Source: Verrucomicrobia bacterium UBA2970
GTDB lineage: Bacteria; Verrucomicrobiota; Verrucomicrobiia; Limisphaerales; AAA164-E04
Length of the DNA: 6,312 nucleotides
Direction of reading: 5' to 3'
NCBI GenBank assembly: GCA_002348345.1
Contig: DEAY01000102.1
Location: forward strand, 22,595-28,906
Positions 1 through 5,899 of the stretch are shown piece after piece. Below the pieces are notes generated by a model. It searched no databases and was not told the DNA's origin. It saw only the letters and a program-made list of their open reading frames with translations. Position numbers and translations under genes: made by a program. Each line of letters begins with the position of its first letter. Position 1 is the stretch's first letter.

Positions 1-950
1 GCCTCCTCCGCGGCGTGCTCTCCGTGGATCAGCATGGTCATCGTTGAGGCGAGCGCCTTTTGGGCGGTGCGACGTTCTGGCACCTCCTGATGCTGCCGTT
101 CCAATTCGGTAATCTCGTCCTGGCTGAGAAAGGTGAAAAACTTGAGATACCGAATCACGTCCCGATCATCCGTTTGAATCCAGAATTGGTAAAACTGGTA
201 GACGCTGGTCTTTTTGGGGTCGAGCCAAACGGCACCTTTGGCCGTCTTTCCAAATTTTGAACCATCCGAATTGGTGATGAGCGGAAGGGTAATCCCGTAG
301 ACGGTATGAGAGAGTTTCTTCCGGGTGAGGTCGATTCCGGCGGTAATGTTCCCCCATTGGTCGCTACCGCCGATTTGTAACTCGCAATTGAAGGCCTTGC
401 GAAGATGGAAAAAGTCGAAGGCTTGCAGGAGCATATAGCTGAACTCGGTGTAGCTAATACCGGAATCCCGGTCCTCCATTCGAGCGCGGACACTTTCTTT
501 GGCGACCATCATATTGACCGAAAAGTGCTTGCCGATTTCCCGAAGAAAGTCGAGATAGCTGACCGGAGAGGTCCAGTCCGCATTGTCCAAGAGCTGGGCC
601 GGGTTTTGGTCGGTCTCAAAATCAAGGAGGCGGGCCAACTGCGTTTTTACTTTGGCGATATTATCCGAGAGCGTTTCGCGGGTGAGAAGTTGTCGCTCGG
701 CAGTTTTTCCGCTGGGATCGCCGATTGAGCCCGTGGCGCCACCCGCCAGCGCGATCGGACAATGGCCCAGAAGTTGAAACCGTCGCAGGGCCAACAGGGG
801 AACCAGATTACCAACATGCAGGCTGTTTGCCGTTGGATCGAACCCGCAGTAGAGGGTGACCGGCTGTTTCAATCGTTCAGCGAGGGCCGACTCATCAGTC
901 GTGTTTTCGATCAATCCCCGCCAGGTTAATTCTTCCAGAATCCCGCTCAT
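1..950 (-). CDS. tyrS: Tyrosyl-tRNA synthetase, C-terminus cut by window edge
   Basis: Cytoplasmic class I aminoacyl-tRNA synthetase that activates tyrosine with ATP and charges tRNA-Tyr. The minus frame stays open for 316 codons from ATG at 950 to the left edge, and it follows E. coli TyrRS (about 424 residues) almost motif for motif. YCGFDPTANSLHVGN (residues 34-48) is the HIGH region, GGATGSIGDPSGKT (70-83) follows, GKHFSVN lies at 140-146, ISYTEFSYMLLQ at 165-176, GGSDQWGNITAGIDLTR at 194-210, and KFGKT, the KMSKS-loop equivalent, at 232-236. About 100 residues, including the C-terminal S4-like tRNA-binding domain, lie outside the window. The second HIGH histidine is Asn48 here. The ATG at 950 fits the family N-terminus. 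The frame is open a further 26 codons upstream to a TAG, but it contains no ATG, GTG or TTG. No Shine-Dalgarno sequence is visible. Confidence 0.97.
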   Translation of the reverse strand, partial: MSGILEELTWRGLIENTTDESALAERLKQPVTLYCGFDPTANSLHVGNLVPLLALRRFQLLGHCPIALAGGATGSIGDPSGKTAERQLLTRETLSDNIAKVKTQLARLLDFETDQNPAQLLDNADWTSPVSYLDFLREIGKHFSVNMMVAKESVRARMEDRDSGISYTEFSYMLLQAFDFFHLRKAFNCELQIGGSDQWGNITAGIDLTRKKLSHTVYGITLPLITNSDGSKFGKTAKGAVWLDPKKTSVYQFYQFWIQTDDRDVIRYLKFFTFLSQDEITELERQHQEVPERRTAQKALASTMTMLIHGEHAAEE

Positions 951-1028
951 CGGCGGTTCATACTGGAGAGCCCGGCGAATGAAATCAATAGAGAGAGTTG
1001 GATCGCGGTATTTCTTACAGGCCCCAGG

Positions 1029-1310
1029 CTAATCGAAGTCAGAACAGCTCATGAAGTAACCGCAGCGGCGGCAGACCAACTTGCACTTGTGATTCGCGAG
1101 CTCTTGGCTGCACCGAGGGCACCACCGCCAATACTCCCCGGGCCGACCTTGATCTGATTCTGAGGAGCAGCTCTGTCCCTCGTTTTGATTCGGGAAAGAG
1201 CTATCAAGCCGATCCGATTTAGCCAAATCCACCCTCGAGTCATACCCAAACCCATTCCCCAGTCCAAGCCCAGAATCCCACCCCGCTAGCGTTAGTGGTG
1301 CCAGGCTCAA
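1029..1310 (-). CDS. Small zinc-ribbon protein, start uncertain
   Basis: I do not recognise a named gene. The last 30 residues carry a clear zinc-ribbon pattern: CPRC (residues 64-67), then HKCKLVC (74-80) and CRRC (80-83), ending GYFMSCSDFD. Cys64, Cys67, Cys80 and Cys83 are the likely zinc ligands; His74, Cys76 and Cys89 are extra candidates. The first 60 residues are Gly/Ser/Asp-rich and show no fold. The start is poorly defined: the longest version uses TTG at 1310, which lies inside a repeat associated with the neighbouring transposase. GTG at 1232 would give 67 residues. Neither has a Shine-Dalgarno sequence, and the only ATG in frame lies inside the ribbon. The gene ends 78 bases before tyrS on the same strand, so cotranscription is plausible. 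The ribbon could bind nucleic acid or protein; the function is unknown. The original 5' end may have been replaced when the mobile unit arrived. Confidence 0.62.
   Translation of the reverse strand: MSLAPLTLAGWDSGLGLGNGFGYDSRVDLAKSDRLDSSFPNQNEGQSCSSESDQGRPGEYWRWCPRCSQELANHKCKLVCRRCGYFMSCSDFD
1296..1309 (-). repeat. Left copy of RAYT-flanking repeat
   Basis: Read on the minus strand this is TGAGCCTGGCACCA. It is a perfect 14-base inverted match to positions 2586-2599 on the other side of the transposase gene. It abuts the palindrome at 1307-1320 and covers the TTG that would start the longest form of the zinc-ribbon gene. REP-like elements recognised by RAYT transposases commonly flank the transposase gene in this inverted way. 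Assignment to that class is inference, because this copy does not itself fold into a strong hairpin. Confidence 0.65.
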
Positions 1311-1320
1311 TTTAAATTGA
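1307..1320. repeat. Perfect 14-base AT-rich palindrome
   Basis: TCAATTTAAATTGA is identical to its reverse complement. It overlaps the inner end of the left repeat by three bases and lies 34 bases upstream of the transposase start. Its right half supplies most of a TTGACA hexamer. It could be a regulator-binding site, a hairpin used by the transposase, or part of the repeat end. The right-hand repeats have no matching palindrome. Confidence 0.55.
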
Positions 1321-1344
1321 CAGCTATATAAGAAATTATATTAC
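1317..1344 (+). promoter_or_regulatory. Candidate sigma70-type promoter of the transposase gene
   Basis: A consensus TTGACA lies at 1317-1322. A weaker -10 match, TATTAC, follows at 1339-1344 with a 16-base spacer, and the whole region is AT-rich. The predicted transcript would start very close to the ATG at 1355, giving a leaderless or nearly leaderless mRNA, which fits the lack of a Shine-Dalgarno sequence. The -10 match is only 4 of 6, so this is tentative. Confidence 0.35.
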
Positions 1345-1354
1345 TTGTAATAAG

Positions 1355-2290
1355 ATGAGGTTGCGTAGACTGAAACCGAAAGGGCGTTCGGTAGTTTATC
1401 ATTGTATTTCTCGAATTGTCGGAGGTTCCTTCCTGTTGGGAGAGGTTGAGAAGGAGGTCTTTCGCAGGATGATGTGGAAACAATCGCAGTTCTGCGGCGT
1501 TGAAGTGGTCGCATATTGCCTCATGAGCAATCATGTTCATCTGGCAGTTCGCGTGCCTGCTGAACAAGAATTACCTGACGGTGAGCTCATTAGGAGATTA
1601 GGAATTCTCTACGGGAGCAATCACCCGATCACCAAGAATGCGACTTCGTTTGTCCGTAATGGTGAGAAGATTCCAAAGGCAATCCATGAGACCTTCTCCT
1701 CTCGAATGGGCGATGTTTCTGAGTTTAACAAGGAACTTAAGCAACGATTCAGTCGATGGTATAATCGTGTTCATCAACGTCATGGAACCCTGTGGGCTGA
1801 ACGGTTTCGAAGTATCGTCGTTGAACCCTCCTTTGCGGCTCTCCAGGCGTTGATCGCCTATATTGATCTTAACCCGGTAAGAGCCGGCTTGGTTGAAGAT
1901 CCAATGGATTATCGGTTTTGTAGTTACTCCGAAGCGTTAGCAGGTCGGCGCGATCTCCAGTTGGTTTTGATGGACGCGTTGGGATGTTCGTCATGGGCGG
2001 AGTGTGCGAATCGGTATCGCAGGCTACTCTTTGTGAAATCGGGTATCGCGGGTGGGAGTGGGAAACAGGTCCTTTCAGAGAGATTGATTCGTAGTAAGCT
2101 TAAGAAAGGAGCGGCCTTGTCGTTTGGTGAGGTGCTTAGGGTTCGAATTCGTTATTTTTCGAAAGGAATTGTTCTGGGTTCATCCGAGTTTGTTCATGAA
2201 TTCTTTAGGAATTACCGGGAGTATTTTGGGCGGCGACCCCGTTTCGAAACTGGCCGTTTACCCGACCCCTTGAGGCTGCAGAGTCTGTGA
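1355..2290 (+). CDS. REP-associated tyrosine transposase (RAYT, Y1_Tnp family)
   Basis: A 311-residue single-strand DNA transposase of the IS200/RAYT type (HUH endonuclease). Such enzymes nick and rejoin DNA at short hairpin repeats through a tyrosine-DNA intermediate. The N-terminus (KPKGRSVVYHCISR, residues 7-20) matches the family opening strand. MSNHVHL (57-63) holds the HUH motif, His60 and His62. RWYNRVHQRHGTLWAERFRS (134-153) carries the likely catalytic tyrosine, Tyr136. YIDLNPVRAGLV (169-180) is the strongly conserved family signature. Residues past about 195 form a long extension in which RVRIRYFSKGIVLGSSEFV (262-280) resembles extensions in other RAYTs of this type. The reading frame and all motifs are intact, so the enzyme may be active. 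There is no Shine-Dalgarno sequence before the ATG. The base composition looks more AT-rich than tyrS or the DUF1800 gene, which suggests transfer. Inverted repeats flank the gene. Confidence 0.93.
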   Translation: MRLRRLKPKGRSVVYHCISRIVGGSFLLGEVEKEVFRRMMWKQSQFCGVEVVAYCLMSNHVHLAVRVPAEQELPDGELIRRLGILYGSNHPITKNATSFVRNGEKIPKAIHETFSSRMGDVSEFNKELKQRFSRWYNRVHQRHGTLWAERFRSIVVEPSFAALQALIAYIDLNPVRAGLVEDPMDYRFCSYSEALAGRRDLQLVLMDALGCSSWAECANRYRRLLFVKSGIAGGSGKQVLSERLIRSKLKKGAALSFGEVLRVRIRYFSKGIVLGSSEFVHEFFRNYREYFGRRPRFETGRLPDPLRLQSL

Positions 2291-2415
2291 AATCGTTGGC
2301 ATCGTTATAGCGGTTGTTACGACTTGTGTTCAGGCGATTCATGGAAGTGGCCAAGTTAATACTGTCAATCATGGCCCAAAGCTGAGCTTCTTTCGGTTCA
2401 TCCAGCCAATTTGAG

Positions 2416-2437
2416 AAAAGTCATTTGGAAGACTTTT
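2416..2437 (+). other. Stem-loop downstream of the transposase gene
   Basis: AAAAGTC (2416-2422) pairs perfectly with GACTTTT (2431-2437) across an 8-base loop. Its position 126 bases after the transposase stop would allow a role in 3'-end formation. The stem is short and AT-rich, and only four U residues end the stem with no further tract, so it is a poor intrinsic terminator. Confidence 0.25.
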
Positions 2438-2585
2438 GCCCTCTACGTTTGTCAAGCATCAGCCATAGTGTTTGTCTCTACTTTTGGGACAGGGCCCTGA
2501 GATTCTCGTTCATTTGATCCGGTCTTCATTGCCTTGCGGCATCACAACCAGTTGATCTGTTAGAAGACCTTCGAATTCCCATAAC

Positions 2586-2599
2586 TGAGCCTGGCACCA
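2586..2599 (+). repeat. Right copy 1 of RAYT-flanking repeat
   Basis: TGAGCCTGGCACCA is the exact inverted counterpart of 1296-1309. The inner CTGGCACCAG (2591-2600) and the flanking ACTG/CAGT bases are themselves complementary, giving a small imperfect hairpin potential that fits a REP-like element. Confidence 0.65.
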
Positions 2600-2636
2600 G
2601 TCATATGTTTGGCTAATAGAGTTTGTGCTCATGATC

Positions 2637-2647
2637 GAGCCTGGCAC
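2637..2647 (+). repeat. Right copy 2 of RAYT-flanking repeat
   Basis: GAGCCTGGCAC repeats the core of the preceding copy in direct orientation, exactly 50 bases downstream (2587 to 2637). After this core the two diverge: copy 1 continues CAGTCAT and copy 2 continues TGGCTGA. In copy 2, GCC (2639-2641) can pair with GGC (2649-2651), a minimal hairpin. Confidence 0.6.
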
Positions 2648-2656
2648 TGGCTGATA

Positions 2657-2665
2657 GGGGGGGGG
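2657..2665 (+). repeat. Run of nine G residues upstream of the DUF1800 gene
   Basis: An uninterrupted G9 tract follows directly after the second right-hand repeat, about 96 bases before the DUF1800 start. Tracts of this length are prone to slipped-strand length change and to sequencing error. Whether it affects expression cannot be told from the sequence. Confidence 0.7.
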
Positions 2666-2760
2666 CGGTAAGTCGTTTAAGGGGATAGGATTTATGGAGA
2701 ATTGAAGGATTGGGACGACTATTTGGCATGTGATGTGCTAAATTTGTCGGGCCTGTGCTT

Positions 2761-5700
2761 ATGAAGAAGTTACCTGCGTTCTTTACTTTAGTCGTGGCGT
2801 GCCGCGCCCTGATGCCTGTTGCCGAGGGAGCGGCCAGTCAGCCCATCATTGAGTCCATTCAAGCTGTGGGATCGAATTTAGTGGTGTCAGGCTCCGTGCC
2901 GGGTGGTTTCAAGTCAGTGGTTTTACGGTCGGCCGGAGACGTGGCCAAGCCGCTGAGTTTCGCCCTCTCTTCCGGTGCGCTCAATGGGTATCGAAGCCGG
3001 GTCACATTTACGGTTCCAGAAGCGAGTGGATTGCAGTTTTTGCGTCTGGAGGCTCGGGAGGATTCGGTGGTTCCGGATGCCCAGTATCAAGGGCCGAATC
3101 ACTTCGCCCTGGAAGAGGATTTGTCTAGTGGGTCCGATCTCTCGGAGGATGAAGCTGCGAACCATTTGCTCAATCGGATTGCCTATGGTCCCTCCGCTGC
3201 GGATCGAATGTTGATTGGCGAAATCGGGATTGATGCGTATGTCGAACGTCAGTTGAGTCCCGGGCCGGCTCCGAATGAAGAGAATCAACGGCTGAAGATG
3301 GCCGAGGATGAACTTTTCGAGGAATTTCAGCCCTTCGAAGACCGCACCATGATTCAAAGGGGGGATGAGTTTTACTACTTCAAGGGCACGAAAGCTCCAC
3401 CCGCTGGCTGGCGGGAGATCGAATTTGATGCTTCGGCATGGCTCTCAGGACCGTCGGGGTTTGGTTATGGGGACGACGATGACGAAACCGTGCTCGAGGA
3501 TATGGAGATGACGGAAGATGAGCCAGGATATCTGTCAGTTTATCTCCGGAAACGTTTTCGGGTGAATGATGTCGAAACGATAGACCGGCTCGCCTTTAGT
3601 GCCCTGTATGACGACGGCTTTATCGCTTACTTGAATGGCAAGGAGATCGCGCGGGCCAATATGGATGTGTCGTTTCCTCGATACAACACGAAGGCTAGTC
3701 GTACTGTGTCCCAATATCCTGAGTCCTATGATGAGATAATCGGTGCGGCGTCCGACTTCCTGGTGCCAGGTTGGAATGTTTTGGCGATCCAGCTTCACAA
3801 TGCCCAGTTGAACAGCTCCGATGCCACGATGATTCCTGAGCTTCACGATCGGCGTTCCCTCACGGAGGAAGTTTTCAAGCGGATCAAGGACGTCGAGTCG
3901 CTTCAGCAGTTGGTTCACGTCCGAGGGGTCCTGGCAGAGAACCAACTCCAGACCGTCCTCGCGGAGTTTTGGGAGAATCATTTCACGACCGATTTCGACA
4001 AGGTCGCGGAGTATTTGGAGGATTTGCGTGACTCCAATGAAGAACGTGAGATCAACGATGACCAAGCAGAGTTGGAGGCAGCCCAGATCGAACTGGCGGA
4101 GTATCAATTTTTCTACGACAACGCCCTGGGCAACTTTGGTGATCTGCTCCTTTACAGTGCCACCAGTCCTTCCCAATTGATCTACCTGGATAATGTCCTC
4201 AACAAGGTTGGCGAACCCAACGAAAACTATGCTCGGGAGATCCTCGAGCTCTTCGCGTTTGGTGTCGACAACCGCTATACCCAGGACGATATCGAACAGC
4301 TGTCAAAATGTTTTACCGGATGGCAAGTTCGAAAGGTTCGGCATGACCAGAAGTTGAGTTTCCCGGATTCCGCTCGAACGCCTCCGACCCGGGCCGGTGT
4401 GGGTTATGTCGAGAATGTCCTGCTCGATGTCGGGCCAGGATGGCGTTACTTCAAAGGAGAACGGGAACCCTCGCCAGTCGATCGTCGGGCGACGACGGCC
4501 TGGACGGAACCGGACTTTGATGACGGGCAGTGGTTGGAAGGAGCGACCAGTATCGGATACGCGGATAAGGATGACGCGACAATTCTCAGAGATATGCGAA
4601 ACGGATACGCCTCGGTTTATTTGCGGCGCAAGTTCACGCTGCAGGCACCCTCCGTGGAAGGACTGTTTTTCGCAATTGATTACGATGATGGATATGTCGC
4701 CTACATGAATGGCGTCGAGTTCGCTCGAAGCGATACCATGCAGGGTCGCGGCAGACCGCCTCGCTACAATCGCACGGCCTCGGGAAATCACGAGGTCACC
4801 AATGATACTGAATATGTCAATTTGAGCGAGGTGCAGCATCTTATGAAAGCCGCTCCCGAGGTTAATGTTCTGGCCATCCAGGTTCACAATGTCCGGTTGG
4901 ATAGCTCCGATCTGTCGGTTCACCCGCGCATTGTCGAGAGGATGAATGTGCCTGGAAGTATCGAGAACAGTGATCGAAACGGGTTCTGGACGTTTCGGTT
5001 TAATCCCGAGGATCACGATCGCGAGTCAAAGTTACTCTTTGAAGGGACGCCGCATCAGCTCGATCTTCCCGAGGGCCGAGAGGGTCTGGAAGGGTTGAGA
5101 GATGCCCTGGATGTGATCGAGTCCATGGTGGCGCATCCGTCGACCGCGGAGTTTATCTCGTTGAAACTGATCAATCGATTTGTCTCTGATGAGATCTCGC
5201 TGGACAGCTACCACGAACGAACCGCTGACGCGGGTTTACTCCGATTGATGGACGATGTGGTCGCTGCGTGGCATTCGACGTCACCCCCAGGGAATATCAA
5301 AACCTTGATGGCGACCATCCTGGATCGAGACCGGCCAGACAACGCCTTTTGGTCGCGGATGGCCTTTCGGTCGAAGGTGAAGACCCCAATCGAGTATATC
5401 AACAGCATGCTTCGAGCACTGGATTGGGAGCTCCAGCCGGAGGAGCTTCCAGAGTTGAGTGAGGAAATGGGGATGCATTTGTTTACCCGTGACGATCCCG
5501 ATGGTTGGTCGGAGTATGGATTTGATTGGATCAGCACCGGTGGGTTGCTGGAAAGAGTGAACTTTGTCGAGAAACTTGCCAACCACAGGGGCGATGATTT
5601 TCTGGAGGACTGGGACGTGCGTGAATTCTTGCGAGATCACTCGTTGGAGAGTGCGGAGGACATCATCGGGTATTTCGATCAATTGCTGCTGAGTGGCTCG

Positions 5701-5856
5701 ATGTCCGAACACAGTCGAACGATCCTGATGGATTATGCCTCAACGGTGCCGAATGGAAACCGCTCCCCGTTCCGACCGAATCGTCGGGATTATGAGCGTC
5801 GTGCGGGAGAGCTCATTGGTTTGATCCTCGCGATGCCGGAGGGTCACTATCAGTAA
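2761..5856 (+). CDS. Secreted DUF1800 protein with two inserted beta-rich modules
   Basis: A 1031-residue exported protein of the DUF1800 family, whose biochemical role is not established. A Sec-type signal peptide (MKK, a hydrophobic stretch, cleavage near residues 23-25) is followed by a beta-rich Ig-like region (about 28-98). The DUF1800 core begins at NHLLNRIAYGP (134-144) and GIDAYVERQLSP (156-167). It is interrupted by module 1 (about 202-361) and resumes through LAEFWENHFTTDFDK (400-414), GEPNENYAREILELF (484-498) and LSKCFTGW (514-521). Module 2 interrupts again (about 558-728) before FRFNPEDHD (745-753), HPSTAEFISLKLINRFVSDE (792-811) and the C-terminal helices. Without the inserts the protein is about 700 residues. 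GTG at 2755 is in frame and would add two residues; ATG at 2761 was preferred because it gives the classic MKK start. Neither has a Shine-Dalgarno sequence. The gene lies 43 bases upstream of the DUF1501 gene, so the two are probably cotranscribed. Confidence 0.92.
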   Translation: MKKLPAFFTLVVACRALMPVAEGAASQPIIESIQAVGSNLVVSGSVPGGFKSVVLRSAGDVAKPLSFALSSGALNGYRSRVTFTVPEASGLQFLRLEAREDSVVPDAQYQGPNHFALEEDLSSGSDLSEDEAANHLLNRIAYGPSAADRMLIGEIGIDAYVERQLSPGPAPNEENQRLKMAEDELFEEFQPFEDRTMIQRGDEFYYFKGTKAPPAGWREIEFDASAWLSGPSGFGYGDDDDETVLEDMEMTEDEPGYLSVYLRKRFRVNDVETIDRLAFSALYDDGFIAYLNGKEIARANMDVSFPRYNTKASRTVSQYPESYDEIIGAASDFLVPGWNVLAIQLHNAQLNSSDATMIPELHDRRSLTEEVFKRIKDVESLQQLVHVRGVLAENQLQTVLAEFWENHFTTDFDKVAEYLEDLRDSNEEREINDDQAELEAAQIELAEYQFFYDNALGNFGDLLLYSATSPSQLIYLDNVLNKVGEPNENYAREILELFAFGVDNRYTQDDIEQLSKCFTGWQVRKVRHDQKLSFPDSARTPPTRAGVGYVENVLLDVGPGWRYFKGEREPSPVDRRATTAWTEPDFDDGQWLEGATSIGYADKDDATILRDMRNGYASVYLRRKFTLQAPSVEGLFFAIDYDDGYVAYMNGVEFARSDTMQGRGRPPRYNRTASGNHEVTNDTEYVNLSEVQHLMKAAPEVNVLAIQVHNVRLDSSDLSVHPRIVERMNVPGSIENSDRNGFWTFRFNPEDHDRESKLLFEGTPHQLDLPEGREGLEGLRDALDVIESMVAHPSTAEFISLKLINRFVSDEISLDSYHERTADAGLLRLMDDVVAAWHSTSPPGNIKTLMATILDRDRPDNAFWSRMAFRSKVKTPIEYINSMLRALDWELQPEELPELSEEMGMHLFTRDDPDGWSEYGFDWISTGGLLERVNFVEKLANHRGDDFLEDWDVREFLRDHSLESAEDIIGYFDQLLLSGSMSEHSRTILMDYASTVPNGNRSPFRPNRRDYERRAGELIGLILAMPEGHYQ
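3364..3843 (+). other. Module 1 inside the DUF1800 protein (galactose-binding-like)
   Basis: This encodes residues about 202-361, inserted in the N-terminal part of the DUF1800 core. It opens with FYYFKG, followed by FDASAW, GFGYGDDDDETVLEDM, YLSVYLRKRF, YDDGFIAYLNGKEIARAN and NVLAIQLHNAQLNSSD. The same order of motifs is typical of jelly-roll, carbohydrate-binding-like modules seen in lamin-tail/CotH-type extracellular proteins of Verrucomicrobiota and Planctomycetota (recalled family knowledge). It is homologous to module 2 later in the same protein. The acidic run suggests metal binding, which is inference. Confidence 0.75.
4432..4944 (+). other. Module 2 inside the DUF1800 protein (galactose-binding-like)
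   Basis: This encodes residues about 558-728, a second copy of the same module placed between the FTGW and FRFNPEDHD motifs of the DUF1800 core. Matching landmarks are WRYFKG, FDDGQW, IGYADKDDATILRDM, YASVYLRRKF, YDDGYVAYMNGVEFARSD and NVLAIQVHNVRLDSSD. It differs from module 1 in loop lengths and many positions, so the duplication is old, or the two modules were acquired separately. Confidence 0.75.
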
Positions 5857-5886
5857 GGAGACAGTAGAAACAGAGCCGAAAACAAT

Positions 5887-5893
5887 GGGAGAA
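5887..5893 (+). promoter_or_regulatory. Shine-Dalgarno sequence that fixes the DUF1501 start
   Basis: GGGAGAA lies 6 bases before ATG 5900. An alternative in-frame ATG at 5885 overlaps this site and has no good ribosome-binding site at normal distance; the AAGGAGA that follows the DUF1800 stop is more than 20 bases away from it. The 5900 start also places the twin-arginine motif at residue 5, as expected for a Tat signal. Confidence 0.65.
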
Positions 5894-5899
5894 GTAAGT

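Larger units (their letters stand above)
1296..2650 (+). mobile_element. RAYT gene with flanking REP-like repeats, possible mobile unit
   Basis: The unit is an intact HUH transposase gene bracketed by an outward-facing pair of 14-base repeats, 1296-1309 and 2586-2599, plus an additional right copy at 2637-2647. RAYT genes normally exist as single domesticated copies beside the repeats they process, so this could be a repeat-maintaining locus rather than a mobile insertion sequence. The limits given are simply the outermost repeats; no target-site duplication was identified. Confidence 0.45.
2291..2754. other. Intergenic stretch without a convincing gene
   Basis: These 464 bases lie between the transposase stop and the DUF1800 gene. 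I see no credible coding frame, tRNA or structured RNA. The content is a weak stem-loop (2416-2437), the perfect palindrome CAGGGCCCTG (2490-2499), two REP-like repeats (2586-2599 and 2637-2647) and a run of nine G residues (2657-2665). The DUF1800 promoter should lie within the last 100 bases, but no convincing -35/-10 pair stands out. Confidence 0.6.

Noticed and set aside
405..728. A 107-codon plus-strand frame inside the tyrS region
   Set aside because: The minus-strand frame here encodes the conserved catalytic core of TyrRS, so this is its shadow.
1049..1267. An alternative 72-codon minus frame starting with ATG in the zinc-ribbon region
   Set aside because: It has an ordinary ATG but an uninformative translation, and it destroys the CPRC/CRRC zinc-ribbon pattern of the overlapping frame.
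2883..2894. GGTGTCAGGCTC, one mismatch from the RAYT-flanking repeat, in the DUF1800 gene
   Set aside because: It encodes part of the beta-rich region just after the signal peptide (VVSGSV) with no break in the frame, so chance similarity is the simpler explanation.
3763..3772. TGGTGCCAGG, partial match to the flanking repeat
   Set aside because: It has only ten matching bases and encodes the conserved VPGWNVL stretch of module 1; coincidence.
3535..4176. A 213-codon open frame on the minus strand
   Set aside because: It is antisense to the DUF1800 gene and lacks any family motif; the plus-strand frame is clearly the coding one.
4303..5016. A 237-codon open frame on the minus strand
   Set aside because: It lies wholly antisense to the DUF1800 coding region and module 2, shows no recognisable domain, and is best explained as a shadow of a long GC-rich gene.
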